Of a DNA stretch of 64,000 bases, positions 1-10,186 are shown piece after piece. Positions within the stretch are counted from its first letter, which is position 1. Each line of letters begins with the position of its first letter. This DNA comes from Salinibacillus xinjiangensis (GTDB taxonomy: Bacteria; Bacillota; Bacilli; Bacillales; Alkalibacillaceae), in contig NZ_WJNH01000002.1 in assembly GCF_009649735.1 (NCBI RefSeq), forward strand, positions 124,001-188,000, read 5' to 3'. The translations under genes and the position numbers were made by a program. The notes under the pieces are model-generated. The model ran no database searches. It worked only from the letters and a program-made list of their open reading frames with translations, and had not been told where the DNA came from.

Positions 1-439
1 TCATCACTAACCGTTTAGGGCGTTCGACGGAAATTCCTTCACGTGCATATTCATAAAGTTTTTTTCCATTAACCTTTACAGCTGAATACATTGGTGGCAT
101 TTGCTCGATCTCACCTGTATAGCTTTTTAAAGCCGTTTCAATTTGCTCTATGGATAAATTGCCTTCAACCACCCTACTCTCTACAATCTGACCATCTTGA
201 TCCTCTGTTTCTGTTGAAATCCCGAGGCAAACCTCTGCTTCATAAACTTTATTGGAATCCATCACTAAGGACGAAATTTTGGTTGCTTGACCAATACATA
301 TCGGTAGTACCCCCTCTACCTGAGGGTCAAGAGTTCCTGTATGGCCCACTTTCTTTGTCCTCAAAATCTTTCGTATTTTAAACACAGAATCGTGTGAAGT
401 CATACCTGCTGGTTTCCACAATGGGAGGATACCATCCAA
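1..439 (-). CDS. truB: tRNA pseudouridine(55) synthase TruB, N-terminal part (cut by window edge)
   Basis: Makes pseudouridine 55 in the T-arm of tRNAs. About 146 residues are visible and the C-terminus lies outside the window. The protein begins (M)[16 protein letters not shown] and carries [15 protein letters not shown], the TruB motif with the catalytic Asp, followed later by [18 protein letters not shown], also typical of TruB. The start is a TTG at 437-439, placed 6 nt after GGAGGG; no ATG fits the conserved N-terminus. It is the last gene of the rimP-nusA-infB cluster seen here. A strong terminator hairpin (485-511) separates it from rbfA, so its expression may depend on readthrough or on a promoter I cannot see. 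Confidence 0.95.
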   Translation of the reverse strand, partial: MDGILPLWKPAGMTSHDSVFKIRKILRTKKVGHTGTLDPQVEGVLPICIGQATKISSLVMDSNKVYEAEVCLGISTETEDQDGQIVESRVVEGNLSIEQIETALKSYTGEIEQMPPMYSAVKVNGKKLYEYAREGISVERPKRLVM

Positions 440-484
440 ATTAATCCCTCCAATGTTTTATTCTATTGTAAAAAAATCGTAAAA

Positions 485-511
485 AGGGATAGACCTTATC
501 CGTCTATCCCT
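485..511 (-). terminator. Intrinsic terminator between rbfA and truB
   Basis: On the minus strand a perfect 10-bp stem (AGGGATAGAC / GTCTATCCCT) with a 7-nt loop is followed directly by TTTTTACGATTTTTTT. It lies just after the rbfA stop codon and before the truB ribosome-binding site, inside what is normally a continuous operon. Confidence 0.85.
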
Positions 512-520
512 CTCCACATC

Positions 521-877
521 CTACTGTTCATTCGTATCTTGATTTAAATCACTTAGTATCTTTTCAATTCGATTACCGTGTTCTATGGTTTCATCAAATT
601 CAAATGAAATTTCAGGCGTTTTACGTAAGCGAATTCGTTTGCCGATTTCAGAACGGATAAAGCCTTTTGCTTTTGCAAGACCGATTAATGTGTCCTTCTT
701 CTGATCTTCGTCACCTAATACAGAGATGTATATTTTCGCCTGTTGTAGGTCTCCAGTGACTTGTACATCTGTTACGGTGACAAAACCAACTCTAGGATCT
801 TTGATTTTCTGTCCAATAATATCTCCTAGCTCTTTTTTCATCTGTTCGGCAATGCGATTTACACGTAAATCACTCAT
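521..877 (-). CDS. rbfA: 30S ribosome-binding factor RbfA
   Basis: Small KH-fold protein that binds the pre-30S subunit and helps mature the 5' end of 16S rRNA, important in the cold. The sequence begins [19 protein letters not shown] and contains [14 protein letters not shown], both typical of RbfA; 118 residues is the family length. The start chosen is the ATG at 877, which lies 6 nt after GAGGTGA. An in-frame ATG two codons earlier touches the ribosome-binding site. It follows ylxP in the nusA-infB operon and is followed by a terminator hairpin. Confidence 0.95.
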   Translation of the reverse strand: MSDLRVNRIAEQMKKELGDIIGQKIKDPRVGFVTVTDVQVTGDLQQAKIYISVLGDEDQKKDTLIGLAKAKGFIRSEIGKRIRLRKTPEISFEFDETIEHGNRIEKILSDLNQDTNEQ

Positions 878-945
878 GTACATTCACCTCTTTATAGAAA
901 AACTTCCAAGCCTTCGTTTTTCTTATACTTTCTGGAATGAGATGT

Positions 946-1224
946 TTAATACCACTCAAGCCGTTCGTTTGTTATCTCGAACTCATGGACCGAATCCATA
1001 ACTTTAATCACTTCCTGTAGGACTCGCTCCGCTTGTACCTTATCAGAGGATACGTGGGCAACGCCTATACAAGTTCGTTGCCACAGATCCTGATAGTCCA
1101 GCTCACTAACAGATACATTAAAATGATTTTGAATTCTGGTAATCACTTTTTTTAACGTTGAACGTTTCGCTTTAAGTGACTGAGCGTTATAGATGATGCC
1201 CTCAACTTCGAGATATCCAATCAT
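946..1224 (-). CDS. ylxP: DUF503 family protein YlxP
   Basis: A 92-residue DUF503 protein, conserved next to infB and rbfA in Firmicutes. The family has a ferredoxin-like fold, and its position suggests a role in ribosome assembly or translation initiation; no reaction is established. Visible conserved text includes [20 protein letters not shown] and the C-terminal ERLEWY. Its ATG overlaps the infB TGA stop (ATGA), so translation is probably coupled. GGAGG lies about 13 nt upstream. Confidence 0.9.
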   Translation of the reverse strand: MIGYLEVEGIIYNAQSLKAKRSTLKKVITRIQNHFNVSVSELDYQDLWQRTCIGVAHVSSDKVQAERVLQEVIKVMDSVHEFEITNERLEWY

Positions 1225-3365
1225 GTACGTTTAATTTCCTCCATTACAAAGGCCTCAATGATGTCTCCCTCTTTAATATCGTTATAATTCTTAATGGTAA
1301 TCCCACATTCATAACCCTGTGCGACTTCCTTCACATCGTCTTTATAACGTTTTAAAGTGTCAATTTCACCCTCCATAAGTACCACACCGTCTCGAATTAA
1401 ACGAACACCTGCATTACGTGATACTTTTCCTTCGAGGATATAACAGCCAGCAATGGTACCTACCTTTGATACTTTAAAGGTTTCACGTACCTCAGCTTGA
1501 CCTGTAACCTTTTCTTCGTATTCTGGGTCAAGCATCCCTTTCATCGCAGATTCAATTTCTTCAATTGCCTTGTATATAACACGATGAAGTCTGACGTCAA
1601 CCTTTTCAGTTTCAGCAGTTTTCTTAGCATTTGCATCTGGTCGTACGTTAAACCCAATTACAATTGCATTAGATGCTGATGCAAGAATAATATCTGATTC
1701 AGTAATAGCCCCTACACCAGTGTGAATGATTTTAACATCTACACCTTCAACATCTATTTTTTGCAATGATGCCGCAACCGCCTCAACGGACCCCTGCACG
1801 TCAGCCTTGACAATCAGGTTAATTTCTTTCATTTCACCTTTTTTAATTTGTTCAAATAAATCATCAAGGTTAACCTTCACACTATCATTGCGTTGTTCTT
1901 CGATTTGTTTTTGCTGTCTTGCTTCACCGACCTGTCTTGCCTTCTTCTCATCTTCAAAGGCAATGAAACGGTCACCAGCTTGAGGCACCTCATTTAATCC
2001 AGTAATTTCAACAGGCGTAGACGGTCCTGCCTCTTGAATTCGACGACCTTCATCGTTAACCATAGCTCTAACTCGACCAAAGGTATGGCCAACAACTAAT
2101 GGGTCTCCAACTCTTAGTGTACCGTTTTGAACAAGCAACGTTGCTACCGATCCGCGACCTTTATCAAGCTGTGCTTCCACAACTGTACCTGCAGCTAAGC
2201 GGTCAGGATTAGCCTTTAGTTCCTCCACTTCAGATACAAGGATAATCATTTCAATTAAATCATCGATTCCTTTACCTTGAATGGCTGAAACAGGAACAAA
2301 AATCGTGTCTCCGCCCCAATCTTCTGGAACTAAGCCATGCTCAGTTAATTCCTGCATCACTCGGTCAGGGTTTGCCCCTTCTTTATCAATCTTGTTTACA
2401 GCAATAATGATTGGTACCTCTGCTGCCTTGGCATGGTTAATGGCTTCAATGGTTTGTGGCATTACGCCATCATCTGCAGCCACAACAAGAATGGCAATAT
2501 CCGTTATTTGAGCTCCACGGGAACGCATACTTGTAAAGGCAGCGTGACCAGGTGTATCTAGGAACGTGATTTTTTTCCCATCTTGTTCTATTTGATAAGC
2601 ACCAATATGCTGAGTAATACCGCCTGCTTCGCCTTCAGTTACCTTTGTATGGCGAATGGAATCAAGCAGCGTAGTTTTACCATGGTCTACGTGGCCCATA
2701 ATGGTCACAACGGCTGGACGCTCTACTAAGTCCTTTTCGTCATCCTCATAGTCAAAATTCTCAATATCTGTTTCATCAAGGACAACCTCTTCTTCAACCT
2801 CTACCCCATAATCCTCACATAATAACTCAATGGAATCTGGGTCTAGGTCTTGGTTAATAGTTGCCATAACGCCTAAGAACATCAGCTTTTTAATTAATTC
2901 TGATGGCTCTTTGTTTAATTTCTCAGCAAGCTCTCCAACCGTTAACGAACCAGAATACGTAATCTTAGAAGGGGTTTCTTTTGCTTTATTTTGTTGTGTT
3001 TGTTGTTGATCTTTGTTGTTTGGTTTCATAGTATTTTTATTTTTCTTTTGTTTCCCTTTTTTATGATTATTTTTTTGACTCTGTTTATTTTGGTTTGCTT
3101 GTTTTTTCTGATTTTGATTCTTTTGACTTGATTGTTGCTTTTGATTAAATTGATTGTTTTGTTGTTTGTTAGCTTGAGAATTGTTTTGTTTTGGCTCATT
3201 TGTCCCACCAATTCCAAACTCTTTATCTAGTATAGATTTCGTTCCGTCTGTAATTGTGGACATATGATTGGAAACCTCGATATCTAAAGTTTTTAGTTTT
3301 TCAATAACATCTTTACTTTTTAAATTATTTTGCTTTGCGTATTCGTAAATTCTCATTTTACTCAT
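1221..3365 (-). CDS. infB: Translation initiation factor IF-2
   Basis: GTPase that brings fMet-tRNA to the 30S subunit and promotes subunit joining. The 714-residue protein has an IF2 N-terminal helix domain ([20 protein letters not shown]), then a linker at about residues 57-133 made almost only of Gln, Asn and Lys, a second IF2_N domain ([20 protein letters not shown]), the G domain (GHVDHGKTT near residue 222, [12 protein letters not shown]), and C-terminal beta-barrel and fMet-tRNA-binding domains. The ATG at 3365 follows GGGGGTG. A longer in-frame reading up to 3422 overlaps ylxQ and does not match the family. It lies between ylxQ and ylxP. Confidence 0.97.
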   Translation of the reverse strand: MSKMRIYEYAKQNNLKSKDVIEKLKTLDIEVSNHMSTITDGTKSILDKEFGIGGTNEPKQNNSQANKQQNNQFNQKQQSSQKNQNQKKQANQNKQSQKNNHKKGKQKKNKNTMKPNNKDQQQTQQNKAKETPSKITYSGSLTVGELAEKLNKEPSELIKKLMFLGVMATINQDLDPDSIELLCEDYGVEVEEEVVLDETDIENFDYEDDEKDLVERPAVVTIMGHVDHGKTTLLDSIRHTKVTEGEAGGITQHIGAYQIEQDGKKITFLDTPGHAAFTSMRSRGAQITDIAILVVAADDGVMPQTIEAINHAKAAEVPIIIAVNKIDKEGANPDRVMQELTEHGLVPEDWGGDTIFVPVSAIQGKGIDDLIEMIILVSEVEELKANPDRLAAGTVVEAQLDKGRGSVATLLVQNGTLRVGDPLVVGHTFGRVRAMVNDEGRRIQEAGPSTPVEITGLNEVPQAGDRFIAFEDEKKARQVGEARQQKQIEEQRNDSVKVNLDDLFEQIKKGEMKEINLIVKADVQGSVEAVAASLQKIDVEGVDVKIIHTGVGAITESDIILASASNAIVIGFNVRPDANAKKTAETEKVDVRLHRVIYKAIEEIESAMKGMLDPEYEEKVTGQAEVRETFKVSKVGTIAGCYILEGKVSRNAGVRLIRDGVVLMEGEIDTLKRYKDDVKEVAQGYECGITIKNYNDIKEGDIIEAFVMEEIKRT

Positions 3366-3369
3366 ACAT

Positions 3370-3684
3370 TCACCCCCGGTTAGTTTGATCGAGCATTGAA
3401 GTAATCTTTTTGGCAAATCCACTATCTTTAATTCCTATCGCTACTCTTCCGCTCTTTCCAATTGCGTGGGATAAAGCCTCACGATCATCTCCAATAACAA
3501 CGGGTACATGGTAATATGTACACTTATTTACAAACTTTTTTCTGGTATTTTCAGATGCATCATTCGCGATAATTAATAGCTTCAATTGATTCGATCTAAT
3601 ATCTTTAAGGATTGTTTCCTCTCCAATACTGCATTTCCCCGCTCGGAAAGCTAACCCGACCATATTCAAATAAGAATTCTTCAA
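3370..3684 (-). CDS. ylxQ: L7Ae-family ribosomal protein YlxQ (RplGA)
   Basis: A 104-residue protein of the L7Ae/L30e/S12e RNA-binding family, in its usual place between rnpM and infB. Family members bind kink-turn RNA; YlxQ is regarded as an L7Ae-like ribosome-associated protein. Characteristic text: [20 protein letters not shown] at the N-terminus and [16 protein letters not shown] in the core. The start is TTG at 3684, preceded by GAAGGTG at the end of rnpM; three bases separate the two genes. The infB ribosome-binding site lies within its last codons. Confidence 0.9.
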   Translation of the reverse strand: MKNSYLNMVGLAFRAGKCSIGEETILKDIRSNQLKLLIIANDASENTRKKFVNKCTYYHVPVVIGDDREALSHAIGKSGRVAIGIKDSGFAKKITSMLDQTNRG

Positions 3685-3686
3685 TA

Positions 3687-3956
3687 TTAAACACCTTCTA
3701 CATACTCTAGTAAATCCTGATATAAACTTGAATCAACCTTTGTTTTAAACTGCTGGGAAAGAATGTCTTTGTCTCTTGCCTTCTTGATAACTGATGATTC
3801 TTTCGTCAAATAGGCACCTCGACCATTCTGCTTTCCCGTCTCATCTATGAAAATGTCACCTTCTTTGTTTTTAACTACCCTAATCAGTTCCTTCTTCGGT
3901 TTCATTTCCTTCGTTACGACACATTTTCGTAAAGGTGTTGTTTTGTTTTTTGCCAC
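3687..3956 (-). CDS. rnpM: RNase P modulator RnpM (YlxR)
   Basis: An 89-residue YlxR-fold protein; in B. subtilis the homologue binds the RNase P RNA and modulates its activity. Conserved features visible: PLRKCVVTKEMKPKKELIRV near the N-terminus and GRGAYLTKE in the centre, the two signature blocks of the YlxR family. The start is GTG at 3956, 8 nt after AAGGGAGAG. It lies between nusA and ylxQ. Confidence 0.92.
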   Translation of the reverse strand: MAKNKTTPLRKCVVTKEMKPKKELIRVVKNKEGDIFIDETGKQNGRGAYLTKESSVIKKARDKDILSQQFKTKVDSSLYQDLLEYVEGV

Positions 3957-3971
3957 TTAAAACACTCTCCC

Positions 3972-5075
3972 TTATTCAAAAAGATCATCATTCACTTCAG
4001 AATAAGATTCTGGCTCATGGTTCTCATCAATAATTCCTTCTTCTATTGCAACTGATTCGCTCTTGATATCAATTTTCCAGCCCGTTAACTTAGCCGCTAA
4101 CCGAGCATTCTGTCCACGCTTCCCGATTGCTAAAGACAATTGATAGTCCGGAACAATTACTGTGGTTGCCTTTTCCTCTTCATCAACGATTACGTCCATA
4201 ACCTTGGCTGGACTAAGGGCATTAGAAATATAAACGAATGGATCCTCTGACCATTCAACGATATCAATTTTTTCCCCTTTAAGCTCATTAACCACTGCTT
4301 GAACCCTCTGTCCTCGTTGACCTACACAGGAACCAACAGGGTCAATTTCCGGGTCTTCTGCGTGAACCGAAATTTTTGAGCGATCCCCTGCTTCTCTAGC
4401 AACTGATTTAATCTCAACAATACCGTCATAAATTTCAGGTACTTCCATTTCGAATAATCGTTTTAATAAACCAGGATGAGTGCGTGAAACAAATATTTGT
4501 GGTCCTTTATTTGTGCTCTCCACCTTAGTTAAGAACACTTTAATGCGGTCATGAACATCGTAAGTTTCATTTGGCATTAACTCATTCAATGGGAGGCGGC
4601 CTTCTGCTTTCCCCAGATCAACGTAAATAAAGCGGTGATCCTTGCGTTGGATAATTCCTGTCATAACATCTTCAACGCGGTCAATAAAGTCATTGAATAT
4701 CACTCCACGTTCCGCTTCACGCACACGCTGGGTGACAACTTGTTTAGCAGCCTGTGCAGCAATACGGCCAAAGTCCTTAGGTGTTACCTCAATCTCTAAA
4801 ACATCGCCCTCTTCATAGCTTGGGTCCACATTATGCGCTTCCTCTAAACTCATTTCCAATTGAGGGTCTTCAACAGAGTCAACAACCGTTTTTCTAGCTA
4901 AAACCCGCATAGAACCTGTTTCTTCATTTAAATCTACTCTTACATTTGTTTTCGATTTAAAATTTTTCTTATATGCAGATATTAAGGCTGCTTCCAACGC
5001 ATCAATTAAAACTTCCTTATCGATCCCTTTTTCTTTTTCTAAATATTGGATAGCCTCAAAAAGATCGCTACTCAC
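3972..5075 (-). CDS. nusA: Transcription termination/antitermination factor NusA
   Basis: Binds RNA polymerase and nascent RNA, stimulating pausing and termination at weak intrinsic terminators. 367 residues: an N-terminal polymerase-binding domain, an S1 domain (around [17 protein letters not shown] in related form), and two KH domains with [15 protein letters not shown] and [15 protein letters not shown]. There is no C-terminal acidic repeat pair, as expected outside proteobacteria. The GTG at 5075 lies 8 nt after GGAGG; an upstream TTG would add one residue. It follows rimP. The leader of this operon holds two terminator-like hairpins, which NusA itself could act on. Confidence 0.96.
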   Translation of the reverse strand: MSSDLFEAIQYLEKEKGIDKEVLIDALEAALISAYKKNFKSKTNVRVDLNEETGSMRVLARKTVVDSVEDPQLEMSLEEAHNVDPSYEEGDVLEIEVTPKDFGRIAAQAAKQVVTQRVREAERGVIFNDFIDRVEDVMTGIIQRKDHRFIYVDLGKAEGRLPLNELMPNETYDVHDRIKVFLTKVESTNKGPQIFVSRTHPGLLKRLFEMEVPEIYDGIVEIKSVAREAGDRSKISVHAEDPEIDPVGSCVGQRGQRVQAVVNELKGEKIDIVEWSEDPFVYISNALSPAKVMDVIVDEEEKATTVIVPDYQLSLAIGKRGQNARLAAKLTGWKIDIKSESVAIEEGIIDENHEPESYSEVNDDLFE

Positions 5076-5089
5076 CAATATTACCTCCT

Positions 5090-5563
5090 TTAATCAAATG
5101 TAACAGCTAAGTGTGCTTTAGCAATTTGGTCCATTGGAATTTCTACATTTTTTGTTCTTGTTTTAACACGAACTTCAAGGTTGACAATGTTATGCTCTAC
5201 GGAACGTAATTTACCTTCAAATTCCTTCTCTCCATCAATCGCTTGATAAAGCTTGACGTAAACATTTTTGTCAACATTGTTTACAAAATCCTTTTCTTTT
5301 TTTAAAGGTCGTTCTACCCCTGGGGATGACACTTCTAAGTAGTATGCATCTTCTATCGGCTCTGTCTCATCCAGTTTTTCACTAAGCTGTTCACTGACTT
5401 TTCCACATTCCTCAATGTCAACTCCACCATCTTTATCGACAAACACTCTTAGAAACCAGTTTTTTCCTTCCTTCACATATTCAATGTCCACTAGCTCTAG
5501 TCCCATGTTGTCTACAATTGGCTGAACGAGTTCTTCTGTTAGTTCTGTTACTTTTTTTCCCAT
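5090..5563 (-). CDS. rimP: Ribosome maturation factor RimP
   Basis: Binds the free 30S subunit and assists its assembly. 157 residues with the RimP N-terminal domain ([20 protein letters not shown]) and the strongly conserved [20 protein letters not shown], then an SH3-like C-terminal domain. The ATG at 5563 lies 8 nt after AAAGGAG; the longer reading starts at a GTG inside that ribosome-binding site. It is the first gene of the nusA-infB operon, with a leader of about 190 nt starting at a promoter beside the end of polC. Confidence 0.95.
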   Translation of the reverse strand: MGKKVTELTEELVQPIVDNMGLELVDIEYVKEGKNWFLRVFVDKDGGVDIEECGKVSEQLSEKLDETEPIEDAYYLEVSSPGVERPLKKEKDFVNNVDKNVYVKLYQAIDGEKEFEGKLRSVEHNIVNLEVRVKTRTKNVEIPMDQIAKAHLAVTFD

Positions 5564-5643
5564 CGTGAACACTCCTTTAGCCGTAATAAAATATATGTAC
5601 TAATATGTTCATCCGACTTAGGTTTAATTACTGATACGTATAA

Positions 5644-5671
5644 AATTCCCTGCCTATGAAAGCAGGGAATT
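5644..5671 (-). terminator. Second hairpin in the rimP-nusA leader (terminator-like)
   Basis: A perfect 10-bp inverted repeat (AATTCCCTGC / GCAGGGAATT) with an 8-nt loop, followed on the minus strand by TTATAC. The U-run is short, so it would be a weak terminator alone. It lies between the inferred rimP promoter (5763-5791) and the rimP start. Confidence 0.6.
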
Positions 5672-5704
5672 CAAAAGGAAAACATTTTGCGCACAATTAA
5701 CAAG

Positions 5705-5728
5705 AAAGAGTGGGTTTCCCCACTCTTT
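5705..5728 (-). terminator. First hairpin after polC, in the rimP-nusA leader
   Basis: A perfect 10-bp stem (AAAGAGTGGG / CCCACTCTTT) with a 4-nt loop, followed on the minus strand by CTTGTTAATTG. It would terminate polC transcripts. Because a good promoter lies upstream at 5763-5791, it also sits in the 5' leader of the rimP operon. Confidence 0.75.
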
Positions 5729-5762
5729 AGTCTCACTACGTATCCTTTGTTATACCAACAAA

Positions 5763-5791
5763 AATATACCATAAGTTTACGGATAATGCAA
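5763..5791 (-). promoter_or_regulatory. Sigma-A promoter for rimP-nusA-infB operon
   Basis: On the minus strand: TTGCAT, 17-nt spacer, TATATT, with TGG just before the -10 (extended -10). It lies immediately after the polC stop. The expected start of transcription is near 5756, which leaves a leader of about 190 nt carrying two hairpins before rimP. Confidence 0.65.
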
Positions 5792-5794
5792 ACA

Positions 5795-8700
5795 TTAGAA
5801 CAATGAGAGCTGGTTCTTGTCCGGTAATCCTTCTAAACATCCATGGTGATCTAGATACTCTAAAACGGTTTTTGAGATGCGGCTTCGTTCTCTTAGGTCC
5901 TCTTTTGATAAGAACTCGCCATCTTCGCGTACCTTCTCAATATTTAGAGCAGCATTTGTCCCTAATCCATCAATCGCGTTAAATGGTGGAATCAATGAAT
6001 CCCCATCAACAAGGAACTCGGACGCCTTCGAACGATAAAGGTCTACCTTTTGGAAGGAATAGCCACGCTCACACATTTCAAGGCAAACCTCTAATACCGT
6101 TAGTAAACTTTTTTCTTTCGGTGAAGCGTCATTGCCCTTCGCTTGAATTTCTTCAATACGTTTTCGGATAGCCTGACTTCCTTTTGTCATCGTTTCAAGC
6201 TCAAAGTCACTTGCACGTACGGTAAAGTAGGCCGCATAAAAATGGATAGGATGATGTACTTTAAAGTACGCAATTCGGACGGCCATCAATACATATGCCG
6301 CTGCGTGAGCCTTCGGGAACATATATTTGATCTTCTTACAGGAATCAATATACCAATCCGGCACATCATGCTTTTTCATTTCTTCAATCCATTCATCCTG
6401 CAACCCTTTCCCTTTACGCACAAATTCCATGATTTTAAAGGCAAGTGATGCATCTAAACCTTTATGCATCAAGTAGACCATTATATCATCACGACAACCA
6501 ATAACCTCAGGAAGTGTACAAATCCCTTTATTGATTAATTCCTGTGCATTGCCAAGCCACACATCGGTCCCGTGAGAAAGCCCAGAAATCATAACAAGCT
6601 CTGCAAAAGTAGAGGGCTTCGTATCCTCAAGCATTTGCCTTACAAACCGTGTACCGAATTCTGGTACGCCTAAAGTCCCTGTCTTACAATTAATTTGATC
6701 TGCCGTTACTCCTAACGCCTCAGTACCACTGAAGATTTTCATAACTTCTGGGTCATCTGTTGGTACCTCTTGAGGGTCAATACCGGTTAAATCCTGCAGC
6801 ATTCGTATCACAGTCGGATCATCGTGTCCTAGTATATCGAGCTTTAATAAATTATCGTGGATGGAATGGAAATCAAAATGAGTCGTCCGCCATTCAGAAT
6901 TTCTATCATCGGCTGGGTACTGTATAGGCGTGAAATCATAAATTTCCTTATCATCTGGAACAACAATAATACCACCAGGATGCTGTCCAGTTGTACGTTT
7001 AACGCCTGTACAGCCCTGAACTAGGCGATCAATCTCTGTACCGCGATAGGTTAGGCTATGGTCAGAGGCATAGCCTTTCACATACCCATATGCCGTTTTA
7101 TCTGCTACCGTACCAATTGTTCCCGCACGAAAGACTTTTTCTTCACCAAAAAGTACCTTCGTGTAGTTATGAGCAACAGGTTGATATTCACCAGAGAAAT
7201 TCAAGTCAATATCCGGAACCTTATCCCCTTTAAAACCTAAGAAAGTTTCAAAAGGAATATCCTGTCCATCCTTCGTATAAGCTGCGCCACATTTTGGACA
7301 ATTGGCCTCTGGTAAATCAAAACCAGACCCTACAGAACCATCATTGAAGAATTCTGAGTGTTTACAGCTGGGACAAACGTAATGGGGTGGTAACGGATTT
7401 ACCTCTGTAATCTCAGTCATCGTGGCGACAAATGATGAGCCGACCGAACCCCGGGAACCAACCAGATAGCCATCAACCAACGACTTTTTAACTAGCTTAT
7501 GAGAAATCAAATAGATAACAGCAAATCCGTGTCCAATTATACTATCAAGCTCTTTTTCCAGGCGCTTTTCTACAATTTCAGGTAAATCTTCTCCATAAAT
7601 GCTTTTAGCCATGGAATAACTCATATTCCGCATTTCATCATCAGCACCATCGATGTTAGGTGTATACAAATCTTCTTTTACCGGTTTGATCTCTTCAATG
7701 GAATTAGCGATTTGCTGCGGATTTTGCACCACTACTTCACGGGCTTTATCCTCACCTAAAAAGGCAAAATCACGAAGCATCCCATCTGTTGTTTTAAAAT
7801 ATACATCAGGTAGTGTTTGGCGATTTAAAGGATTCCCACTTTGAGAAGCAATCAGAATTTGTCGATAAATTTTCTCATGCTGGTCAATGTAATGGGTGTT
7901 TCCAGTTGCCACTACAGGTTTATCCAGTTTTTCACCTAATTCAACTAAATTCTTCAAAATATCTTCGAGGTCATGTTGATCACGCACAAGCTCTTTTTCT
8001 ATTAAATGTGCATAATTGGACGGAGGCTGAACTTCGATATAATCATAGAAGGACGCAACCTGCTCAGCTTCCTCCTTCGATTTTTGCATCATCGCTTCGA
8101 ATAGTTCCCCTTTATCACAGCCAGACCCAATCAAAATTCCCTCACGATACTTTTGCATTTTGGAGCGAGGTATTCTTGGAACCCGATAAAAATAATCAAT
8201 ATGTGATAAGGAAACGAGCTTATATAAATTTTTCAAGCCTTCTTCAGTCTGAGCCAATAAAATGCAGTGTGAAGGTCTAGATCTTTGGTAGGCATTGCCT
8301 TCACCCATATGCAAATTTAACTGATTATGATTGGTTATATCTTTATTTAGACACTCTTTTACAAGCTTCCACAGTAAATAACCTGTTGCCTCAGCATCAT
8401 AAATGGCTCGGTGGTGCTGAGTTAATTCAATGTTAAATTGCTTACACAAAGTATTAAGACGGTGGTTCTTTAGGTTTGGTAAGAGAAATCTTGCCAGTTC
8501 AAGTGTATCGATGACTGGATTATCAGCCTTCTCTTTACCAATCTTTTTAAGACCCGTATTTAAGAACCCCATATCAAAGCTTGCATTGTGAGCAACTAGT
8601 ATGGAATCACCCATCCACTCATAAAACTTCTCTAGTACCTCGTCTACTTCAGGTGCATCTCTAACCATTTCGTCAGTTATACCTGTAAGCTCTGTTGTTG

Positions 8701-10090
8701 TATCACTTAAGGGATGATGAGGGTTGGCGAAAGACTCGAATCGATCAACAATGTCACCATCCTTAACCTTTACAGCAGCAAGCTCAATAATCGTATCATA
8801 AATGGCAGACAAGCCCGTTGTCTCCACGTCAAATACGACATATTCGTCTTGTTCTAGTAAACGGTCTTGCTCGTTATAAGCAATCGGAACACCATCATCA
8901 ACTAAATTCGCTTCCACGCCGTATAACACCTTTACCCCATGTTTATTCCCAGCTGCATAGGCTTCTGGATAGGATTGTACAACGGCGTGATCAGTGATAG
9001 CGATAGCAGGGTGATTCCATTTCGCTGCCTGTTCTATTAATCTCGAAGCAGAAACAGGTGCATCCATTTGACTCATCATCGTATGGGCGTGTAATTCGAC
9101 CCTTTTTTCATCCTCTGGTGCATGATCTAAACGTTCTTCCTTTTTAATTTCGTTTAAATCTCGTCCCATCATTGTTAGTTCATTCTGGAATGTATCTGTC
9201 TGAATACTGCCTCGCGCTCTTAACCACATACCCTTTTTAAGCATTTTAAATTTCTCCTGGTCGCTTTCACCATTAGAGAAAATTTTCACAGTTAAGGAAT
9301 CGGTGTAATCCGTCAATTTTGCGGTTAACAAGTGCCGACCAGATCTGAGCTCACGAATTTCAACGTTAAAGACATAGCCCTCTACCGCAACTTTTCGCTC
9401 TTCCTCAACAATCGTGCGCATTTCAACGATTTCATCGTTAATTGGGTATCCAAACATAAACGGCCCTTCTGATTTTCCTTCACTTTGCTTTCTAGCTCTT
9501 TCTTCCTTATCCTTCACTGCCTTTTGAATCAGATCTTGGTCTTCTTCCTGTCTTTTTTCCTTAAAACGTTGCATATCTTCCACTGATTCTTTCACATCAA
9601 CAGTAACATTAAGTGGAGAACTGCCTATTTTCCTGCAAAAGGATTGAAGTGGCTCTTCAAGTCGTCTTTGGATTACCTTTGCCTCTGCCTGATTTCTTGC
9701 TTGTATCGTCAGCTTATTACCTGTAATAGCTGGCGTTTGCTGATGGAGGATATCCTTATAAGATGGTAATAAATCGGGTATGGACTGAATAAAGCATGTC
9801 CAATAGTGACCTACATACTCTTCCTTCATCTGCTGGTTGTCGGTTTGAATCGTAAAATCTACATTGGCAATATGATGAAAGGCTTCCCTTAATTTTGTAT
9901 CAAATAGTTGAAATACTTTAGGCGGTAATACTTCTTGAATATGAAAAGTAAAGTACCACTTCTTCTCCTTCTTCCATACGGTTAATTTTTGCAAAGAGGC
10001 TTCTTTAAAATGCTCGGAAATAATTTCTGCAGGCATTTGAATTTGTTCAAGCAATATTTGCATTTTCTCATGGTTTGTAACCAACATCAT
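5795..10090 (-). CDS. polC: DNA polymerase III alpha subunit, Gram-positive PolC type
   Basis: Replicative DNA polymerase of Firmicutes with built-in 3'-5' proofreading. 1431 residues, the normal PolC length. Domains in order: N-terminal domain, OB fold, PHP domain ([13 protein letters not shown] near residue 332) split by the DEDD exonuclease ([10 protein letters not shown] near residue 420, later HNASFDMGF and [12 protein letters not shown]), then the palm/fingers with a zinc-binding CPSC/CPKCG segment, [13 protein letters not shown] (catalytic Asp residues) and [13 protein letters not shown]. Two adjacent ATG codons (10090, 10087) follow GGGGAGGGG; either may be used. It stands alone between the proS terminator and the rimP leader. 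Confidence 0.98.
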   Translation of the reverse strand: MMLVTNHEKMQILLEQIQMPAEIISEHFKEASLQKLTVWKKEKKWYFTFHIQEVLPPKVFQLFDTKLREAFHHIANVDFTIQTDNQQMKEEYVGHYWTCFIQSIPDLLPSYKDILHQQTPAITGNKLTIQARNQAEAKVIQRRLEEPLQSFCRKIGSSPLNVTVDVKESVEDMQRFKEKRQEEDQDLIQKAVKDKEERARKQSEGKSEGPFMFGYPINDEIVEMRTIVEEERKVAVEGYVFNVEIRELRSGRHLLTAKLTDYTDSLTVKIFSNGESDQEKFKMLKKGMWLRARGSIQTDTFQNELTMMGRDLNEIKKEERLDHAPEDEKRVELHAHTMMSQMDAPVSASRLIEQAAKWNHPAIAITDHAVVQSYPEAYAAGNKHGVKVLYGVEANLVDDGVPIAYNEQDRLLEQDEYVVFDVETTGLSAIYDTIIELAAVKVKDGDIVDRFESFANPHHPLSDTTTELTGITDEMVRDAPEVDEVLEKFYEWMGDSILVAHNASFDMGFLNTGLKKIGKEKADNPVIDTLELARFLLPNLKNHRLNTLCKQFNIELTQHHRAIYDAEATGYLLWKLVKECLNKDITNHNQLNLHMGEGNAYQRSRPSHCILLAQTEEGLKNLYKLVSLSHIDYFYRVPRIPRSKMQKYREGILIGSGCDKGELFEAMMQKSKEEAEQVASFYDYIEVQPPSNYAHLIEKELVRDQHDLEDILKNLVELGEKLDKPVVATGNTHYIDQHEKIYRQILIASQSGNPLNRQTLPDVYFKTTDGMLRDFAFLGEDKAREVVVQNPQQIANSIEEIKPVKEDLYTPNIDGADDEMRNMSYSMAKSIYGEDLPEIVEKRLEKELDSIIGHGFAVIYLISHKLVKKSLVDGYLVGSRGSVGSSFVATMTEITEVNPLPPHYVCPSCKHSEFFNDGSVGSGFDLPEANCPKCGAAYTKDGQDIPFETFLGFKGDKVPDIDLNFSGEYQPVAHNYTKVLFGEEKVFRAGTIGTVADKTAYGYVKGYASDHSLTYRGTEIDRLVQGCTGVKRTTGQHPGGIIVVPDDKEIYDFTPIQYPADDRNSEWRTTHFDFHSIHDNLLKLDILGHDDPTVIRMLQDLTGIDPQEVPTDDPEVMKIFSGTEALGVTADQINCKTGTLGVPEFGTRFVRQMLEDTKPSTFAELVMISGLSHGTDVWLGNAQELINKGICTLPEVIGCRDDIMVYLMHKGLDASLAFKIMEFVRKGKGLQDEWIEEMKKHDVPDWYIDSCKKIKYMFPKAHAAAYVLMAVRIAYFKVHHPIHFYAAYFTVRASDFELETMTKGSQAIRKRIEEIQAKGNDASPKEKSLLTVLEVCLEMCERGYSFQKVDLYRSKASEFLVDGDSLIPPFNAIDGLGTNAALNIEKVREDGEFLSKEDLRERSRISKTVLEYLDHHGCLEGLPDKNQLSLF

Positions 10091-10125
10091 AACCCCTCCC
10101 CATACAAACCTTTATCTAGAACTGG

Positions 10126-10158
10126 AAAACCCCTGTCTTAAATGGTTGACAAGGGTTT
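10126..10158 (-). terminator. Terminator downstream of proS
   Basis: Stem of about 11 bp (AAACCCTTGTC / GACAGGGGTTT, one G-U pair) with a 10-nt loop on the minus strand, running into TTTTCC. It separates proS from polC. I see no convincing promoter between it and polC. Confidence 0.7.
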
Positions 10159-10186
10159 CTTTATGTCTTCTTTTTATTTTATGGTT

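Noticed and set aside
3026-3217. A 63-residue minus-strand reading frame inside infB
   Set aside because: Shifted frame of the Gln/Asn/Lys repeat region of IF-2; low complexity and no start signals.
7813-8280. A 155-residue plus-strand reading frame inside polC
   Set aside because: Antisense shadow of a fully conserved gene; no ribosome-binding site, no family similarity, and no other plus-strand gene exists in the window.
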